From Corynebacterium maris DSM 45190 (GTDB lineage Bacteria > Actinomycetota > Actinomycetes > Mycobacteriales > Mycobacteriaceae), in assembly GCF_000442645.1 (NCBI RefSeq), contig NC_021915.1:2542001-2606000 (forward strand): a DNA stretch of 64,000 nucleotides, given 5' to 3'. The first letter of the stretch is position 1. Every line of letters starts with the position of its first letter. The translations under genes were made by a program, and so were the position numbers. Shown here piece by piece: positions 18,503 through 27,530 of this stretch. The notes beneath the pieces were generated by a model. It had not been told where the DNA came from and did no database searches. It saw only the letters and a list, made by a program, of their open reading frames with translations.

Positions 18503-19419
18503 CAGAAGTAACCCTCCTTCTTACGGTCTTCCATGGCGGACTCGGACAGGCGGTCGTCGGCGCGGGTGGCGCCGCGTTCGGTGAGGGTGGAGGTGGAGAT
18601 CTCCGCGAGCACCGCGTCAATCGACGCGGCGTCGGACTCGACGGCGCCGGTGCAGGACATGTCGCCCACGGTGCGGTAGCGCACGGTGCGCACCTCCAGC
18701 TGCTCGTCCTTGCCCGGGCCGCCCCATTCGCCCGGGGTCAGCCACATGCCGTCGCGGTTGAACACCTCGCGGTCGTGGGAGAAGTAGATGCTGGGCAATT
18801 CGATGCCGCGGGCACCGATGTATTCCCAGATGTCCGTCTCCGTCCAGTTGGAGATGGGGAAGACGCGGATGTTTTCGCCCGGCAGCTTTTCGCCGTTGTA
18901 CAGGCTCCACAGCTCGGGGCGCTGCCGGCGCGGGTCCCAGCCGCCGAAGGAGTCGCGCACGGAGAAAACGCGCTCCTTGGCACGCGCGCGTTCCTCGTCG
19001 CGGCGGGCGCCGCCCAGGACGGCGTCGTAACCGCGGTCGGCGATCGTCTCGACGAGCGGGACGGTCTGCAGCGGGTTGCGCGTGCCGTCCGGGCGCTCCT
19101 GCAGCTCGCCGCGGTCGATCCAGTCCTGGACCTTGGCCACGTGCAGGCGGGCGCCGGTCTCCTCCACGAGACGGTCGCGGAAGTCGAGGACCTCCGGGAA
19201 GTTGTGCCCGGTGTCCACGTGTAGCAGCTCAAACGGAACGGTCGCCGGGGCGAACGCGCGGCGGGCGAGCTCGAAGACGACGCAGGAGTCCTTGCCGCCG
19301 GAGAAGAGCAGCCCGATCTTGTCGAACTGTCCCGCGACCTCGCGCAGGATGTGGATGGATTCGTTTTCCAGGTCCCGCAGGTGCGGGGACAGAGTTGTGT
19401 CAGTCACTGTTTGGGTCAT
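18502..19419 (-). CDS. cysD: Sulfate adenylyltransferase subunit CysD
   Basis: A 305-residue ATP-PPase-family enzyme that makes adenosine 5'-phosphosulfate from sulfate and ATP. The PP-loop is LLFSGGKDSCVVFELARRAF; further conserved parts are LLHVDTGHNFPEVLDFRD, GGARRDEERARAKERVFSV and FPISNWTETDIWEYI. ATG 19419 was preferred to an in-frame GTG at 19431 because a weak SD (AAGTGAG) sits about 8 nt ahead; the 12-nt difference is unresolved. 40 bp from cysH. Confidence 0.95.
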   Translation of the reverse strand: MTQTVTDTTLSPHLRDLENESIHILREVAGQFDKIGLLFSGGKDSCVVFELARRAFAPATVPFELLHVDTGHNFPEVLDFRDRLVEETGARLHVAKVQDWIDRGELQERPDGTRNPLQTVPLVETIADRGYDAVLGGARRDEERARAKERVFSVRDSFGGWDPRRQRPELWSLYNGEKLPGENIRVFPISNWTETDIWEYIGARGIELPSIYFSHDREVFNRDGMWLTPGEWGGPGKDEQLEVRTVRYRTVGDMSCTGAVESDAASIDAVLAEISTSTLTERGATRADDRLSESAMEDRKKEGYF

Positions 19420-19459
19420 GTGTTGGCTCACTTGGCTGAAAGTAGTTGAGGCTAAGAAA

Positions 19460-20248
19460 TTAGGTGTGCAGGCCGCACTCGGTTTTACCCGACCCGGCCC
19501 AGCGCCCGGCGCGCGGATCCTGGCCTTCGGCGACCGGCAGGGTGCACGGCGCGCAGCCGATGGAGGGATACCCCTGGGTGGTCAACGGGTGGACGATGAG
19601 ATCGTGCTCCGCGATGTAGGCGTCGGTCTCCTCCAGCGTCCAGGTGATCATCGGGGAGATCTTCAGCCGCCCGGTGCGGTGCAGCGACAGGGCGGGCGCC
19701 TCGGCGCGGGAGGGGCCGTCGTCGCGGCGCAGCCCGTCGATCATGCCGGTGTACGGGCTCAGGCCCGCGGCCATGGGCTCGACCTTGCGCATGCGGCAGC
19801 AGGCGGTCGGATTGTTGCGGTAGAGGTTGACGCCGTAGGTGTCGTCCTGTTCCTCCGTGGTGAGGATGGATCTCACCCGGGTGAGCCGGTTGTCCGGGTA
19901 GCGGCGCTCCACCTGGTCGGCGACGTCGACGGTCTCCGGAAAGTGGTAGCCGGTGTCCAGGAAGATGGCGTCCAGGCCCGGGAAGTGGCGCGCCGAGAGC
20001 TCGGCGAGGACGGTGTTTTCCATGGACATGGTCATCACCAGCGGGTGCGGTGCGTGCTCGCGGGCCCACTCCATGATGTTCTGCGCGGATTCGTCGTACA
20101 GCGTATCCGCCCACTCCTCCACCAGTTCCGCGTTGCGGGCGACGACGTCCTCCGGCAACGGGGCGGTGCCCGTCGTGCCGGCCGGACTGATGTCCGGGTC
20201 CCGGTGCGCGGGGCCGCCGCCGCCCAATAAGTTGACGCTGCTGGTCAT
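19460..20248 (-). CDS. cysH: APS reductase CysH (Fe-S type)
   Basis: A 262-residue assimilatory phosphosulfate reductase producing sulfite. The PP-loop-like VMTMSMENTVLAELS and DTGYHFPETVDVAD regions are followed by TACCRMRKVEP and GCAPCT, the cysteine pairs that ligate a 4Fe-4S cluster in APS-preferring enzymes, and the terminal KTECGLHT with the catalytic Cys. Absence of APS kinase in the operon agrees with APS as substrate. Its ATG overlaps the cysX stop (ATGA). Confidence 0.95.
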   Translation of the reverse strand: MTSSVNLLGGGGPAHRDPDISPAGTTGTAPLPEDVVARNAELVEEWADTLYDESAQNIMEWAREHAPHPLVMTMSMENTVLAELSARHFPGLDAIFLDTGYHFPETVDVADQVERRYPDNRLTRVRSILTTEEQDDTYGVNLYRNNPTACCRMRKVEPMAAGLSPYTGMIDGLRRDDGPSRAEAPALSLHRTGRLKISPMITWTLEETDAYIAEHDLIVHPLTTQGYPSIGCAPCTLPVAEGQDPRAGRWAGSGKTECGLHT

Positions 20249-20547
20249 TGTTCTTCCACCTCGTGTTCTTTGGCAGGGGTCGCCCCAGTGTCGCCCGTTT
20301 TCTTCAGCACCGCATCATGACCGTGCCTACGCAGTGAATTCTGCAGGGCCTGCTCGGTGGAGAGCGCCGGTGCGGGCGCGTGTTCCGGGTCGTCTTGGCC
20401 GTGGAACATCACGGAGAAGATGCGCAGGCACTCCTCGCACTTCCAGGCGAAGTCGCCTTCCTCATCGGGGAAAAGGTCCATGCCGCCGCAGTAGGGGCAG
20501 TGCGTGGGGTGGTTGCGGTTCGGGTTCGGCTTGCGACGAAAGGCCAT
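20245..20547 (-). CDS. cysX: CysX, small zinc-ribbon/ferredoxin-like protein of sulfite reduction
   Basis: A 100-residue protein. Two CxxC pairs, CPYCGGMD (Cys17, Cys20) and CEEC (Cys37, Cys40), separated by an acidic loop, form a rubredoxin/zinc-ribbon-like knuckle; the C-terminal 55 residues are polar and less conserved-looking. Position between cysI and cysH equals C. glutamicum cysX, described as ferredoxin-like and proposed as electron carrier to CysI. With only four Cys in this spacing a single Fe or Zn is more likely than 4Fe-4S. ATG overlaps the cysI stop (TAATG). Confidence 0.85.
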   Translation of the reverse strand: MAFRRKPNPNRNHPTHCPYCGGMDLFPDEEGDFAWKCEECLRIFSVMFHGQDDPEHAPAPALSTEQALQNSLRRHGHDAVLKKTGDTGATPAKEHEVEEQ

Positions 20548-22229
20548 TACTTGATGTCTTCCTCGTCGGCGCGCAGGAGCCAGTCCCGGAAGATCTCGCC
20601 TTCCTCGCGCTTGTCCTTGTAGTTGCTGACCACGCGCACCACGTAGTCGGTCAGCTCGGTGGACAGCACCTTGTGACCGCGGATCTTGCGGCCGAAGTTG
20701 GCGCCTTCGCCGACGGTGCCGCCCAAGTGGACCTGGAAGCCTTCGACGCGGTTGCCGTCGGCGTCGGTGACCGTCTGGCCCTTGAAACCCATGTCGGAGA
20801 CCTGGGTGCGGGCGCAGGCGTTGGGGCAGCCGTTGAGTGAAATGGTGATCGGCGAATCCAGGTCGCCGAAGCGCTCCTCCAGCTCGTCGGTGAGCTCGAT
20901 GGCGCGCGACTTGGTGGTCGTGTGCGCGAGCTTGCAGTACTCCAGGCCGGTGCAGGAGATCAGGCCGCGGCGGAATTCGCTGGGGGTGGTGTACAGGCCC
21001 AGCTGGTCCAGCTCCGCGGAAAACGGCTCGATCTGATCCTTTTCCAGGTCCAGGAACAGCAGCTCCTTGAACGGGGTGTGGCGCAGTCGGGTCAGACCGT
21101 ATTTTTCCGCCAGATCGGCCAGGGCGATCAGCTGCTCGCCGGTCATGTGCCCCAGCGTCGGCTTGGCGCCCAGGTAGAACTTGCCGTCCTTCTGCTCGTG
21201 CACGCCGATGTGGTCGCGGTCGACGGGGTTGGCGGCCGGGTCCGGACCGTCGGGCAGCCGGTAGCCCAGGTACTCCTCTTCGAGGATCTCGCGGAACTTC
21301 GCGTGCCCCCACTTGGCCACGAGGAACTTCAGGCGGGCGCGGTTGCGCAGACGGCGGTAGCCGTAGTCGCGGAAGATCTTGGTCACCCCGGCCCAGACCT
21401 CGGGCACCTGCTCGAGGGTGACGAACACGCCGAGGGACTGCGCGAGCATCGGGTTGGTGGACAGGCCGCCGCCGACGAAGCACTGGAAGCCGGGGCCGAA
21501 CTCCGGGTGCTGCACGGCCTGGAAGGAGACGTCCTGGATTTCGTGGGTGACGTCCTGGCGGGCGTTGCCGGAGATGGCGCTCTTGTACTTGCGCGGCAGG
21601 TTCTGGAATTCGGGGTTCGGCAGGAGTTCGTTTTTGATGACGTCGATCGCCGGCTGGGCGTCGATGATCTCGTCCTTGGCCACCCCGGCGACCGGGGAGC
21701 CCAGGATGACGCGCGGCACGTCGCCGCAACCGTTGAGGGTGTCCAGGCCGACAGACTCGAGTTTCTCCCAGATGGCGGGGACGTCCTCGATGCGCACCCA
21801 GTGCAGCTGGATGTTCTGGCGGTCGGTGAAGTCGACGGTGGAACGCGCGTAGTCGCGGGAAATCTCGCCGATGGCGCGGGCGCGCGTCGGGGAGGACTGG
21901 CCGCCGTCGAAGCGGATGCGCATCATGAAGTACTCGTCCTGCAGCTCCGAGTTGTCCTTGCCGGTGTGCTCGGTGCCCAGGTTCTGCTTGCGCTGGGTGT
22001 ACATGCCGACCCACTTGAAGCGCGGGGCCAGGTCGTCGTCGGGGATGGAGGCGAAGCCCTCCTTGGAGTAAATGTCGATGATCCGCTGCTTGACGGCCAG
22101 GCCCGGATCTTCCTGCTTGACCTCTTCTTCGTGGTTGAGGGGCGCGTCGCCGTCGATCTTCCACTGGCCTTCGGGCTTGGGGGCTCGGCGCTTCGGTTTG
22201 GTGTCGGTTGCTGTGGTCACGTCGGGCAC
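20547..22229 (-). CDS. cysI: Ferredoxin-dependent sulfite reductase CysI (siroheme/4Fe-4S)
   Basis: A 560-residue enzyme reducing sulfite to sulfide with six electrons. Two ferrite-like domains lie at ~95-165 and ~340-400. The coupled siroheme/cluster ligands are SCTGLEYCKLAHTTTK (C-x5-C) and NGCPNACAR (C-x3-C), in the usual place. Length and motifs fit the actinobacterial SirA/NirA group. First gene of cysI-X-H-D-N-Y-Z, all minus strand, nearly all with start-stop overlaps. Upstream: -10 TAGAGT (complement of 22275-22280) and McbR-like half sites. Confidence 0.96.
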   Translation of the reverse strand: MPDVTTATDTKPKRRAPKPEGQWKIDGDAPLNHEEEVKQEDPGLAVKQRIIDIYSKEGFASIPDDDLAPRFKWVGMYTQRKQNLGTEHTGKDNSELQDEYFMMRIRFDGGQSSPTRARAIGEISRDYARSTVDFTDRQNIQLHWVRIEDVPAIWEKLESVGLDTLNGCGDVPRVILGSPVAGVAKDEIIDAQPAIDVIKNELLPNPEFQNLPRKYKSAISGNARQDVTHEIQDVSFQAVQHPEFGPGFQCFVGGGLSTNPMLAQSLGVFVTLEQVPEVWAGVTKIFRDYGYRRLRNRARLKFLVAKWGHAKFREILEEEYLGYRLPDGPDPAANPVDRDHIGVHEQKDGKFYLGAKPTLGHMTGEQLIALADLAEKYGLTRLRHTPFKELLFLDLEKDQIEPFSAELDQLGLYTTPSEFRRGLISCTGLEYCKLAHTTTKSRAIELTDELEERFGDLDSPITISLNGCPNACARTQVSDMGFKGQTVTDADGNRVEGFQVHLGGTVGEGANFGRKIRGHKVLSTELTDYVVRVVSNYKDKREEGEIFRDWLLRADEEDIK

Positions 22230-22238
22230 ACCTTTCTC

Positions 22239-22331
22239 CGGACTGGTTTGTCTAGTTCCGGTTTGTCGGCACCCACTCTAGGCGCTCGTTCGCTGTCTGG
22301 AATGAAACTTAACCGAACCACTCGGTCTAAA
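22239..22331 (-). promoter_or_regulatory. cysI promoter region with degenerate McbR-type sites
   Basis: On the minus strand TAGAGT at 22280-22275 is a good -10 box, giving a leader of about 38 nt. CGGAC-N6-GTCTA at 22239-22254 keeps one complete half of the McbR consensus TAGAC-N6-GTCTA and three of five bases of the other; GTCTA at 22325-22329 is a second lone half site. Binding is plausible but weaker than at 22516. Confidence 0.4.
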
Positions 22332-22515
22332 CAATTGGATCAGTTCGGTTCACCCACCCGCGCCCGAAGAGTCCAGAACCAGAAACGGCCGATACCTGCA
22401 TATTCACGCCTATGTGCAGGCTGAATTTTATCCCCGGTCCCGACCCCCACCCCCGCCGGCCCCTGAATTTAAAAGCGGGGAAACGTTCCCTGCCGCCGCC
22501 TGGGGTGCTAATTCT

Positions 22516-22531
22516 TAGACAAAGCGGTCTA
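22516..22531. promoter_or_regulatory. Perfect McbR operator ahead of the fpr2-like gene
   Basis: TAGAC-AAAGCG-GTCTA, an exact match to the C. glutamicum McbR motif TAGAC-N6-GTCTA, 38 bp upstream of ATG 22569. McbR represses methionine and sulfur genes in response to S-adenosylhomocysteine. The 339-bp gap from cysI to 22569 otherwise contains GC-rich sequence and AAGAAAGG as ribosome-binding site of the next gene. Confidence 0.75.
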
Positions 22532-22568
22532 CCAATGGCAGACAAATCGCCCAAGAAAGGCTTCCCAC

Positions 22569-23066
22569 ATGACTCACCGCACCCCCTTGCGCATCGCCGT
22601 CATCGGCGCCGGCCCGGTCGGCCTCCACGCAGCCGAGCAGCTGATCTGCAACGGCATGCGGGAGGTCCACGTCGACATCCTCGAGGCCCGCCCCGCCGCA
22701 CCCGGGCTGATCAAGTTCACGCAGGCCATCGACGGCGCCGTCGAGCCCCTCCCCGAGCACTACACCCGCCCGCACCTGCGGGTGATCGGCAACGTCACCG
22801 TGGGCCGCGACGTGCTCCGCGAGGAGCTCGACGGCCACTACGACGCAGTCCTCGACGCCACCGCCGGCGCGGCCCCCGACGCCGTCGACGTGACGACGCT
22901 GATCGCCACCGCCCTCGGCGACGTCACCGACCTGTTGGCCTTCCGCTCCCTGCCGCACACCGTCTGGACCGGATGGCGCCGCCTCGACGAGTCGGTGCGC
23001 CGGGGCGCCGGCGGATGGCGGGAAACCGTGCTGCGGGCCCGCGCGGTGCCCGTGTGCGACCAGTGA
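22569..23066 (+). CDS. Internally deleted Fpr2/FprA-type ferredoxin-NADP reductase remnant
   Basis: A 165-residue frame where C. glutamicum has full-length fpr2 (about 450 residues) divergent from cysI. The N-terminus keeps the FAD fingerprint RIAVIGAGPVGLHAAEQL and the segments LEARPAAPGLIKF and RVIGNVTVGRDVLREELDGHYDAVLDAT, which track FprA residue by residue. It then jumps to VDVTTLIATALGDVTDLL and VWTGWRRLDESVRRGAG, which resemble the extreme C-terminus of FprA. The whole NADPH-binding domain and part of the FAD domain are missing without frameshift or stop. It cannot be a normal reductase; it is either a decaying gene or a new small FAD/regulatory protein. ATG 22569 has an SD (AAGAAAGG) and the upstream McbR box is intact. 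Confidence 0.75.
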   Translation: MTHRTPLRIAVIGAGPVGLHAAEQLICNGMREVHVDILEARPAAPGLIKFTQAIDGAVEPLPEHYTRPHLRVIGNVTVGRDVLREELDGHYDAVLDATAGAAPDAVDVTTLIATALGDVTDLLAFRSLPHTVWTGWRRLDESVRRGAGGWRETVLRARAVPVCDQ

Positions 23067-23165
23067 GGCCAGGCGTCGTCAAGCTGCTAAATTTAAGCGG
23101 ACCCGGCGCGTGACGCCACCTCCGTCCACGCCTCCAGCCCACGCTTCACCCCACAAAGGATTCCC

Positions 23166-24896
23166 GTGGAACTGCTCCGCTTGCTCTCCGCGCGCTCAAA
23201 GCCCTATCTGGGCGCGATCGCGGCCATCGTCGTCCTGCAGACGATTTCCACCCTGGCCACGCTGTACCTGCCCTCACTCAACGCCCGCATCATCGACGAG
23301 GGCGTGTCCCAGGGCAACGTCCCGTTCATCTGGCGCATCGGCGGCGTCATGCTTATCGTCGCGTTCGTGCAGGTCATCTCGGCGGGCATCGCCATCTGGT
23401 TCGGCGCGCGTACCTCCATGGGCGTCGGCCGCGACGTGCGCGCCGACGTCTTCGACCGCGTGACGGACTTCTCCGCGGAAGACGTCTCCCACTTCGGGGC
23501 CGCCACCTTGATCACCCGCGGCACCAACGATGTGCAGCAGGTCCAGATGACCTTCCTGATGGTGCTGAACTTCATGGCGCCGGTGCCCATCATGATGGTC
23601 GGCGGGGTGGTCATGGCCCTGCGCGAGGACCCCGGCCTGTCCTGGCTGGTGGGGGTCTCCGTGCTGGTGCTGCTGGTGGCGGTCGGCGCGCTGATCGCGG
23701 CCCTGATGCCGTTGTTCCAGGGCCTGCAGGGCAAAATCGACCGCATCAACGGGATCTTGCGCGAGCAGATCACGGGCGTGCGCGTCGTCCGCGCCTTCAC
23801 CCGCGAGGACCACGAGACACGGCGTTTCGACGCCGCGAACGCCGACCTGACGAAACTGTCGCTGAAGATCGGCAACCTGTTCGTGCTGATGTTTCCCGTG
23901 ATCATGTTGATCCTCAACGTCGCCACCGGCGCGGTGATGTGGTTCGGCGGGATCCGCGTCGACCAGGGCCTGGTGCAGGTCGGCTCGCTGACCGCGTTCC
24001 TGCAGTACCTGCTGCAGATTCTCGCCGCCGTCATGATGGGTGCGTTCATGGCGATGATGCTGCCGCGTGCCATCGTCTGCGCCCGCCGCGTCACCGAGGT
24101 GCTGCAGCGTGAACCGTCCATCGCGGAGCCCGCCGAGCCCACCCCGGCGGCCCCGGCCCGCGGCGTCGTGACGTTCGAGGGGGTCGACTTCACCTACCCG
24201 GGCGCCGACGCCCCCGTGCTGGACGACATTTCCTTCACCGCCGAACCCGGCCAGGTCACCGCCATCATCGGCGCCACCGGTTCCGGCAAGTCCTCGTTGT
24301 TGTCGCTGATCCCGCGGCTCTACGCCCCGACCGGCGGGCGGGTGCTCATCGACGGCGTGCCCGTGACCGAACTCGCGCGCCAGGACATCGTCGACCGGGT
24401 GGCCATGGTCCCGCAGAAGCCGTACCTCTTCTCCGGGACGGTGGCCAGCAACCTGCGCATCGGTGACCCCGACGCCACCGACGACGACCTCTGGGAGGCC
24501 CTCGAGATCGCCCAGGCGGACTTCGTGCGACGCCACGAGGACGGCCTGAACATGGCGATCTCCCAGGGCGGCACCAACGTCTCCGGCGGGCAGCGCCAGC
24601 GGCTGGCGATCGCCCGTTCGTTGGTGGCTGAGCCGAAGATCCACCTTTTCGACGACTCTTTCTCCGCCCTCGACGTCATGACCGACGCCCGGTTGCGGGC
24701 GGCGCTGCGCCCCACGATCGCCGACGCCACCGTCATCGTCGTCGCGCAGCGCGTCAGCTCCATCGTCGACGCCGACCAGATCCTGGTCATGGAGGCCGGG
24801 GCCGTCACCGCCCGCGGCACCCACGAAGAATTGTTGGAGACCTCGACGACCTACCGGGAAATCGTCAGCTCCCAGATGACCGCGGAAGAGGCATAG
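23166..24896 (+). CDS. ABC exporter half-transporter, degenerate-site subunit
   Basis: A 576-residue type IV ABC exporter subunit: six membrane helices up to ~310, then the ATPase domain with Walker A GATGSGKSS (~368-376), signature VSGGQRQRLAIARS and Walker B IHLFDDSFSALD (~494). The catalytic Glu after Walker B is Asp here, as in one subunit of heterodimeric exporters such as TM287/288 and LmrCD. GTG 23166 follows AAAGGA. The downstream gene starts 4 nt after its stop, so the two make one heterodimer, probably for lipophilic drugs or a lipid; the substrate is unknown. Confidence 0.9.
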   Translation: MELLRLLSARSKPYLGAIAAIVVLQTISTLATLYLPSLNARIIDEGVSQGNVPFIWRIGGVMLIVAFVQVISAGIAIWFGARTSMGVGRDVRADVFDRVTDFSAEDVSHFGAATLITRGTNDVQQVQMTFLMVLNFMAPVPIMMVGGVVMALREDPGLSWLVGVSVLVLLVAVGALIAALMPLFQGLQGKIDRINGILREQITGVRVVRAFTREDHETRRFDAANADLTKLSLKIGNLFVLMFPVIMLILNVATGAVMWFGGIRVDQGLVQVGSLTAFLQYLLQILAAVMMGAFMAMMLPRAIVCARRVTEVLQREPSIAEPAEPTPAAPARGVVTFEGVDFTYPGADAPVLDDISFTAEPGQVTAIIGATGSGKSSLLSLIPRLYAPTGGRVLIDGVPVTELARQDIVDRVAMVPQKPYLFSGTVASNLRIGDPDATDDDLWEALEIAQADFVRRHEDGLNMAISQGGTNVSGGQRQRLAIARSLVAEPKIHLFDDSFSALDVMTDARLRAALRPTIADATVIVVAQRVSSIVDADQILVMEAGAVTARGTHEELLETSTTYREIVSSQMTAEEA

Positions 24897-24899
24897 GCC

Positions 24900-26855
24900 A
24901 TGGCACGCACGCGCAATGAGCTCCAGGACCTGACTGAGGAAGAACTGCTCGAGCTGCAGGAGAAAGCCGGCGAAGGGTCCGCGCCGCGCCAGGCGAAGAA
25001 CTTCGCCGCTGCCGGCGCCCGCCTGCTGGGCCTGATCGCCCCGCACAAGGCGAAGATGGGCCTCGTCCTACTCTTGGTGACGATATCGGTGGTGCTCACC
25101 GTCTACGCCCCGCTCGTGACCGGCCGCGCCATGGACGTCATCTTCTCCGGCGCGATCTCCTCTCAGATGCCGGCCGGGCTGACCCGCGAGGACGTCATCG
25201 CCGGCCTGCGCGCCGAAGGACAGAACACCTTCGCCGACATGCTCACCGCCATGGAGCTGACCCCCGGGACGGGCATCGACTTCGACCGGCTCGGCCAGCT
25301 GATCCTCTTGATCATCGCCCTCTATGTCTTTGCCTCGTTCTTCATGTGGCTGCAGGGCTTCATCCTCAACCGCATGGTCATGCGCGTGGTCTACGGGCTG
25401 CGCGTCGACGTGGAAGCCAAGATCAACTCGCTGCCGTTGAGCTATTTCGACCGCGGCCAGCGCGGCGACATCCTCTCGCGCACCACCAACGACGTGGACA
25501 ACGTGCAGCAGGCGTTGCAGCAGACGCTGTCGCAGGCGGTGCACTCGCTCATGATGCTGGTGGGCATCACCGTGATGATGTTCACCGTCTCCTGGCAGCT
25601 CGCGCTCGTGGCGCTGCTGGCGATCCCGCTGACGGCCGGGGTGCTGGCGGTGATCGGCTCGCGCTCACAGCGCCAGTTCGCCACCCAGTGGCGCTCCACC
25701 GGCATGCTCAACGGCCACATCGAGGAAACCTTCTCCGGCCACGACCTCATCCAGATCTTCGGGCGCCGGGAGCAGGCGGGCGAGGTCTTCGACCGCCGCA
25801 ACGGCGAGCTCTACGAGGCGGCCGCGTCCGCGCAGTTCCTCTCCGGGCTGATGATGCCGATCATGCAGTTCATCTCCTACCTGTCTTATGTGGCCATCGC
25901 GGTGTTCGGCGGCCTGCGCGTGGCCGGCGGGCAGATGACCCTCGGCGAGGCGACCGCCTTCATCCAGTACTCGCGGCAGTTCAACCAGCCGCTCAGCGAA
26001 CTGGGCGGCATGCTGCAGATGGTGCAGTCGGGCGTGGCCTCCGCGGAGCGCATCTTCGAGCTTCTCGACGCCGAGGAGCAGCGCCCCGAGACCGCCGGCG
26101 CCCGCCTCGACGGCCGCGCCCGCGGGTTGGTGGAGTTCCATGACGTGGACTTCTCCTACTCGGAAGACCAGGAGTTGATCCGTGGCCTGAGCCTGCGGGT
26201 GGAACCCGGTCAGACCGCCGCGATCGTGGGCCCCACGGGGGCGGGCAAGACCACGTTGGTCAACCTCATCATGCGCTTCTACGAACTCGACGGCGGCGCC
26301 ATCACCCTTGACGGCACCGACATCTCCGAGCTGTCGCGCCGTGGGCTGCGCTCCCAGGTGGGGATGGTGCTGCAGGACGCCGTGCTGTTTGAGGGCACCA
26401 TCAGGGACAACATCCGCTACGGCCGCCTCGACGCCACCGACGAGGAGGTCCTGGCCGCGGCGAAGGCCACCTACGTCGACCGCTTCGTGCACACGCTGCC
26501 CGAGGGCTACGACACTGAGATCTCCCAGGACGGCGGTTCGCTCTCGGCCGGCGAGCGGCAGCTGATCACCATCGCCCGCGCCTTTTTGGCCCGGCCGGCG
26601 CTGCTCATCCTGGACGAGGCGACCTCCTCGGTGGACACCCGCACCGAGGTGCTGGTCCAGGAGGCGATGAGCGCCCTGCGCGCCGAGCGCACCTCCTTCG
26701 TCATCGCGCATCGCTTGTCGACGATCCGCGACGCCGACCTCATCCTGGTCATGGAGTCCGGCGCCATCGTCGAACAGGGCACCCACGACGAGCTGATCGC
26801 CGCCGAGGGCGCCTACCACCGGCTGTACCAGTCACAGTTCGCGGAAGAAGAGTAG
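24900..26855 (+). CDS. ABC exporter half-transporter, canonical-site subunit
   Basis: A 651-residue partner of the preceding protein. An N-terminal extension of ~45 residues (ELQDLTEEELLELQEKAGEG) precedes six membrane helices; a large loop between helices 1 and 2 (~80-125) is typical of the longer subunit. The ATPase domain has Walker A GPTGAGKTT (~443), signature SLSAGERQLITIARAF and a complete Walker B LLILDEATSSVDT with catalytic Glu (~570). The H-loop reads VIAHRLSTI. It converges with 26913, 57 bp away. Confidence 0.92.
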   Translation: MARTRNELQDLTEEELLELQEKAGEGSAPRQAKNFAAAGARLLGLIAPHKAKMGLVLLLVTISVVLTVYAPLVTGRAMDVIFSGAISSQMPAGLTREDVIAGLRAEGQNTFADMLTAMELTPGTGIDFDRLGQLILLIIALYVFASFFMWLQGFILNRMVMRVVYGLRVDVEAKINSLPLSYFDRGQRGDILSRTTNDVDNVQQALQQTLSQAVHSLMMLVGITVMMFTVSWQLALVALLAIPLTAGVLAVIGSRSQRQFATQWRSTGMLNGHIEETFSGHDLIQIFGRREQAGEVFDRRNGELYEAAASAQFLSGLMMPIMQFISYLSYVAIAVFGGLRVAGGQMTLGEATAFIQYSRQFNQPLSELGGMLQMVQSGVASAERIFELLDAEEQRPETAGARLDGRARGLVEFHDVDFSYSEDQELIRGLSLRVEPGQTAAIVGPTGAGKTTLVNLIMRFYELDGGAITLDGTDISELSRRGLRSQVGMVLQDAVLFEGTIRDNIRYGRLDATDEEVLAAAKATYVDRFVHTLPEGYDTEISQDGGSLSAGERQLITIARAFLARPALLILDEATSSVDTRTEVLVQEAMSALRAERTSFVIAHRLSTIRDADLILVMESGAIVEQGTHDELIAAEGAYHRLYQSQFAEEE

Positions 26856-26912
26856 TCACGGAGCTGTCCGGGGCCGAGCGTCGTTAAGCCCGCCCCACAG
26901 GACCGGCCCGGA

Positions 26913-27530
26913 TCAGCCGAAGTGCTCCTCCACCTGTTGCACCCGAAGAGTGAATTCGTCCTGGACTCGCTTGGTGCGATCGGGCTGAGCGCGCATTTCC
27001 TGTAGGGACCACAGGGTGGCGTCGGGGACCGACAGGGTGATCACCTCGTCCGAGCCCGGCGCCCCGCGCAGCAGCTGCACCAGCGCCCACAGCATGGTGT
27101 GGGGAAGCAGATACGTCATCCTCGACGGATCGGCGGTGACGCGGACGAGCTGCGGGTCGACCTCCGGGCGGAGGCCGGTGGTGTAGCGCACCGGCAGCCG
27201 CGGGATGCGGGAGCCGGCGGCCTGTGTGTCGGCACGTTCCGGGTCGGTCAGCATGCCCGGATCAGCCACCCAGGCGCTCAGTTCAAAGAGCCGGCCGAGC
27301 CGGGAGAGCAACCACTGCAGGTCGGACAGCGGGAGGCCGGCGGGGCCGACCTCGACCTGGAGGGTCACCCTGACATGAGTCGCGAGCACGTTTGCCATGC
27401 CCGCCATCGTGCCACCGTCGGTGAGGCTATGCAGCCCCACCAGGACCACTTCCGCTTTCCCGTCCCTGTGCCGGGGAGTGACCGTAGGCCGCGCCTCACG
27501 CCCTGTGGTCGACGAAAAATTTTCCTGCAT
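26913..27530 (-). CDS. Hypothetical protein divergent from ahpCD
   Basis: A 205-residue protein of no family I recognise. It looks soluble, with alternating strands and helices (RVTLQVEVGPAGLPLSDLQW, LLSRLGRLFELSAWV, LVQLLRGAPGSDEVITLSVP) and an amphipathic C-terminal helix. Start 27530 was chosen because AGGAAGG lies 5 nt upstream; internal ATGs at 27407 and 27398, where conserved-looking sequence begins, are alternatives and the first 40 residues are low-complexity. It is separated from ahpC by 255 bp containing both promoters. Confidence 0.55.
   Translation of the reverse strand: MQENFSSTTGREARPTVTPRHRDGKAEVVLVGLHSLTDGGTMAGMANVLATHVRVTLQVEVGPAGLPLSDLQWLLSRLGRLFELSAWVADPGMLTDPERADTQAAGSRIPRLPVRYTTGLRPEVDPQLVRVTADPSRMTYLLPHTMLWALVQLLRGAPGSDEVITLSVPDATLWSLQEMRAQPDRTKRVQDEFTLRVQQVEEHFG

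Noticed and set aside
22412..23113. A 233-codon Arg-rich frame overlapping the fpr2-like gene.
   Set aside because: Arg/His/Pro-rich out-of-frame reading; the overlapping frame has the FAD fingerprint and an SD.
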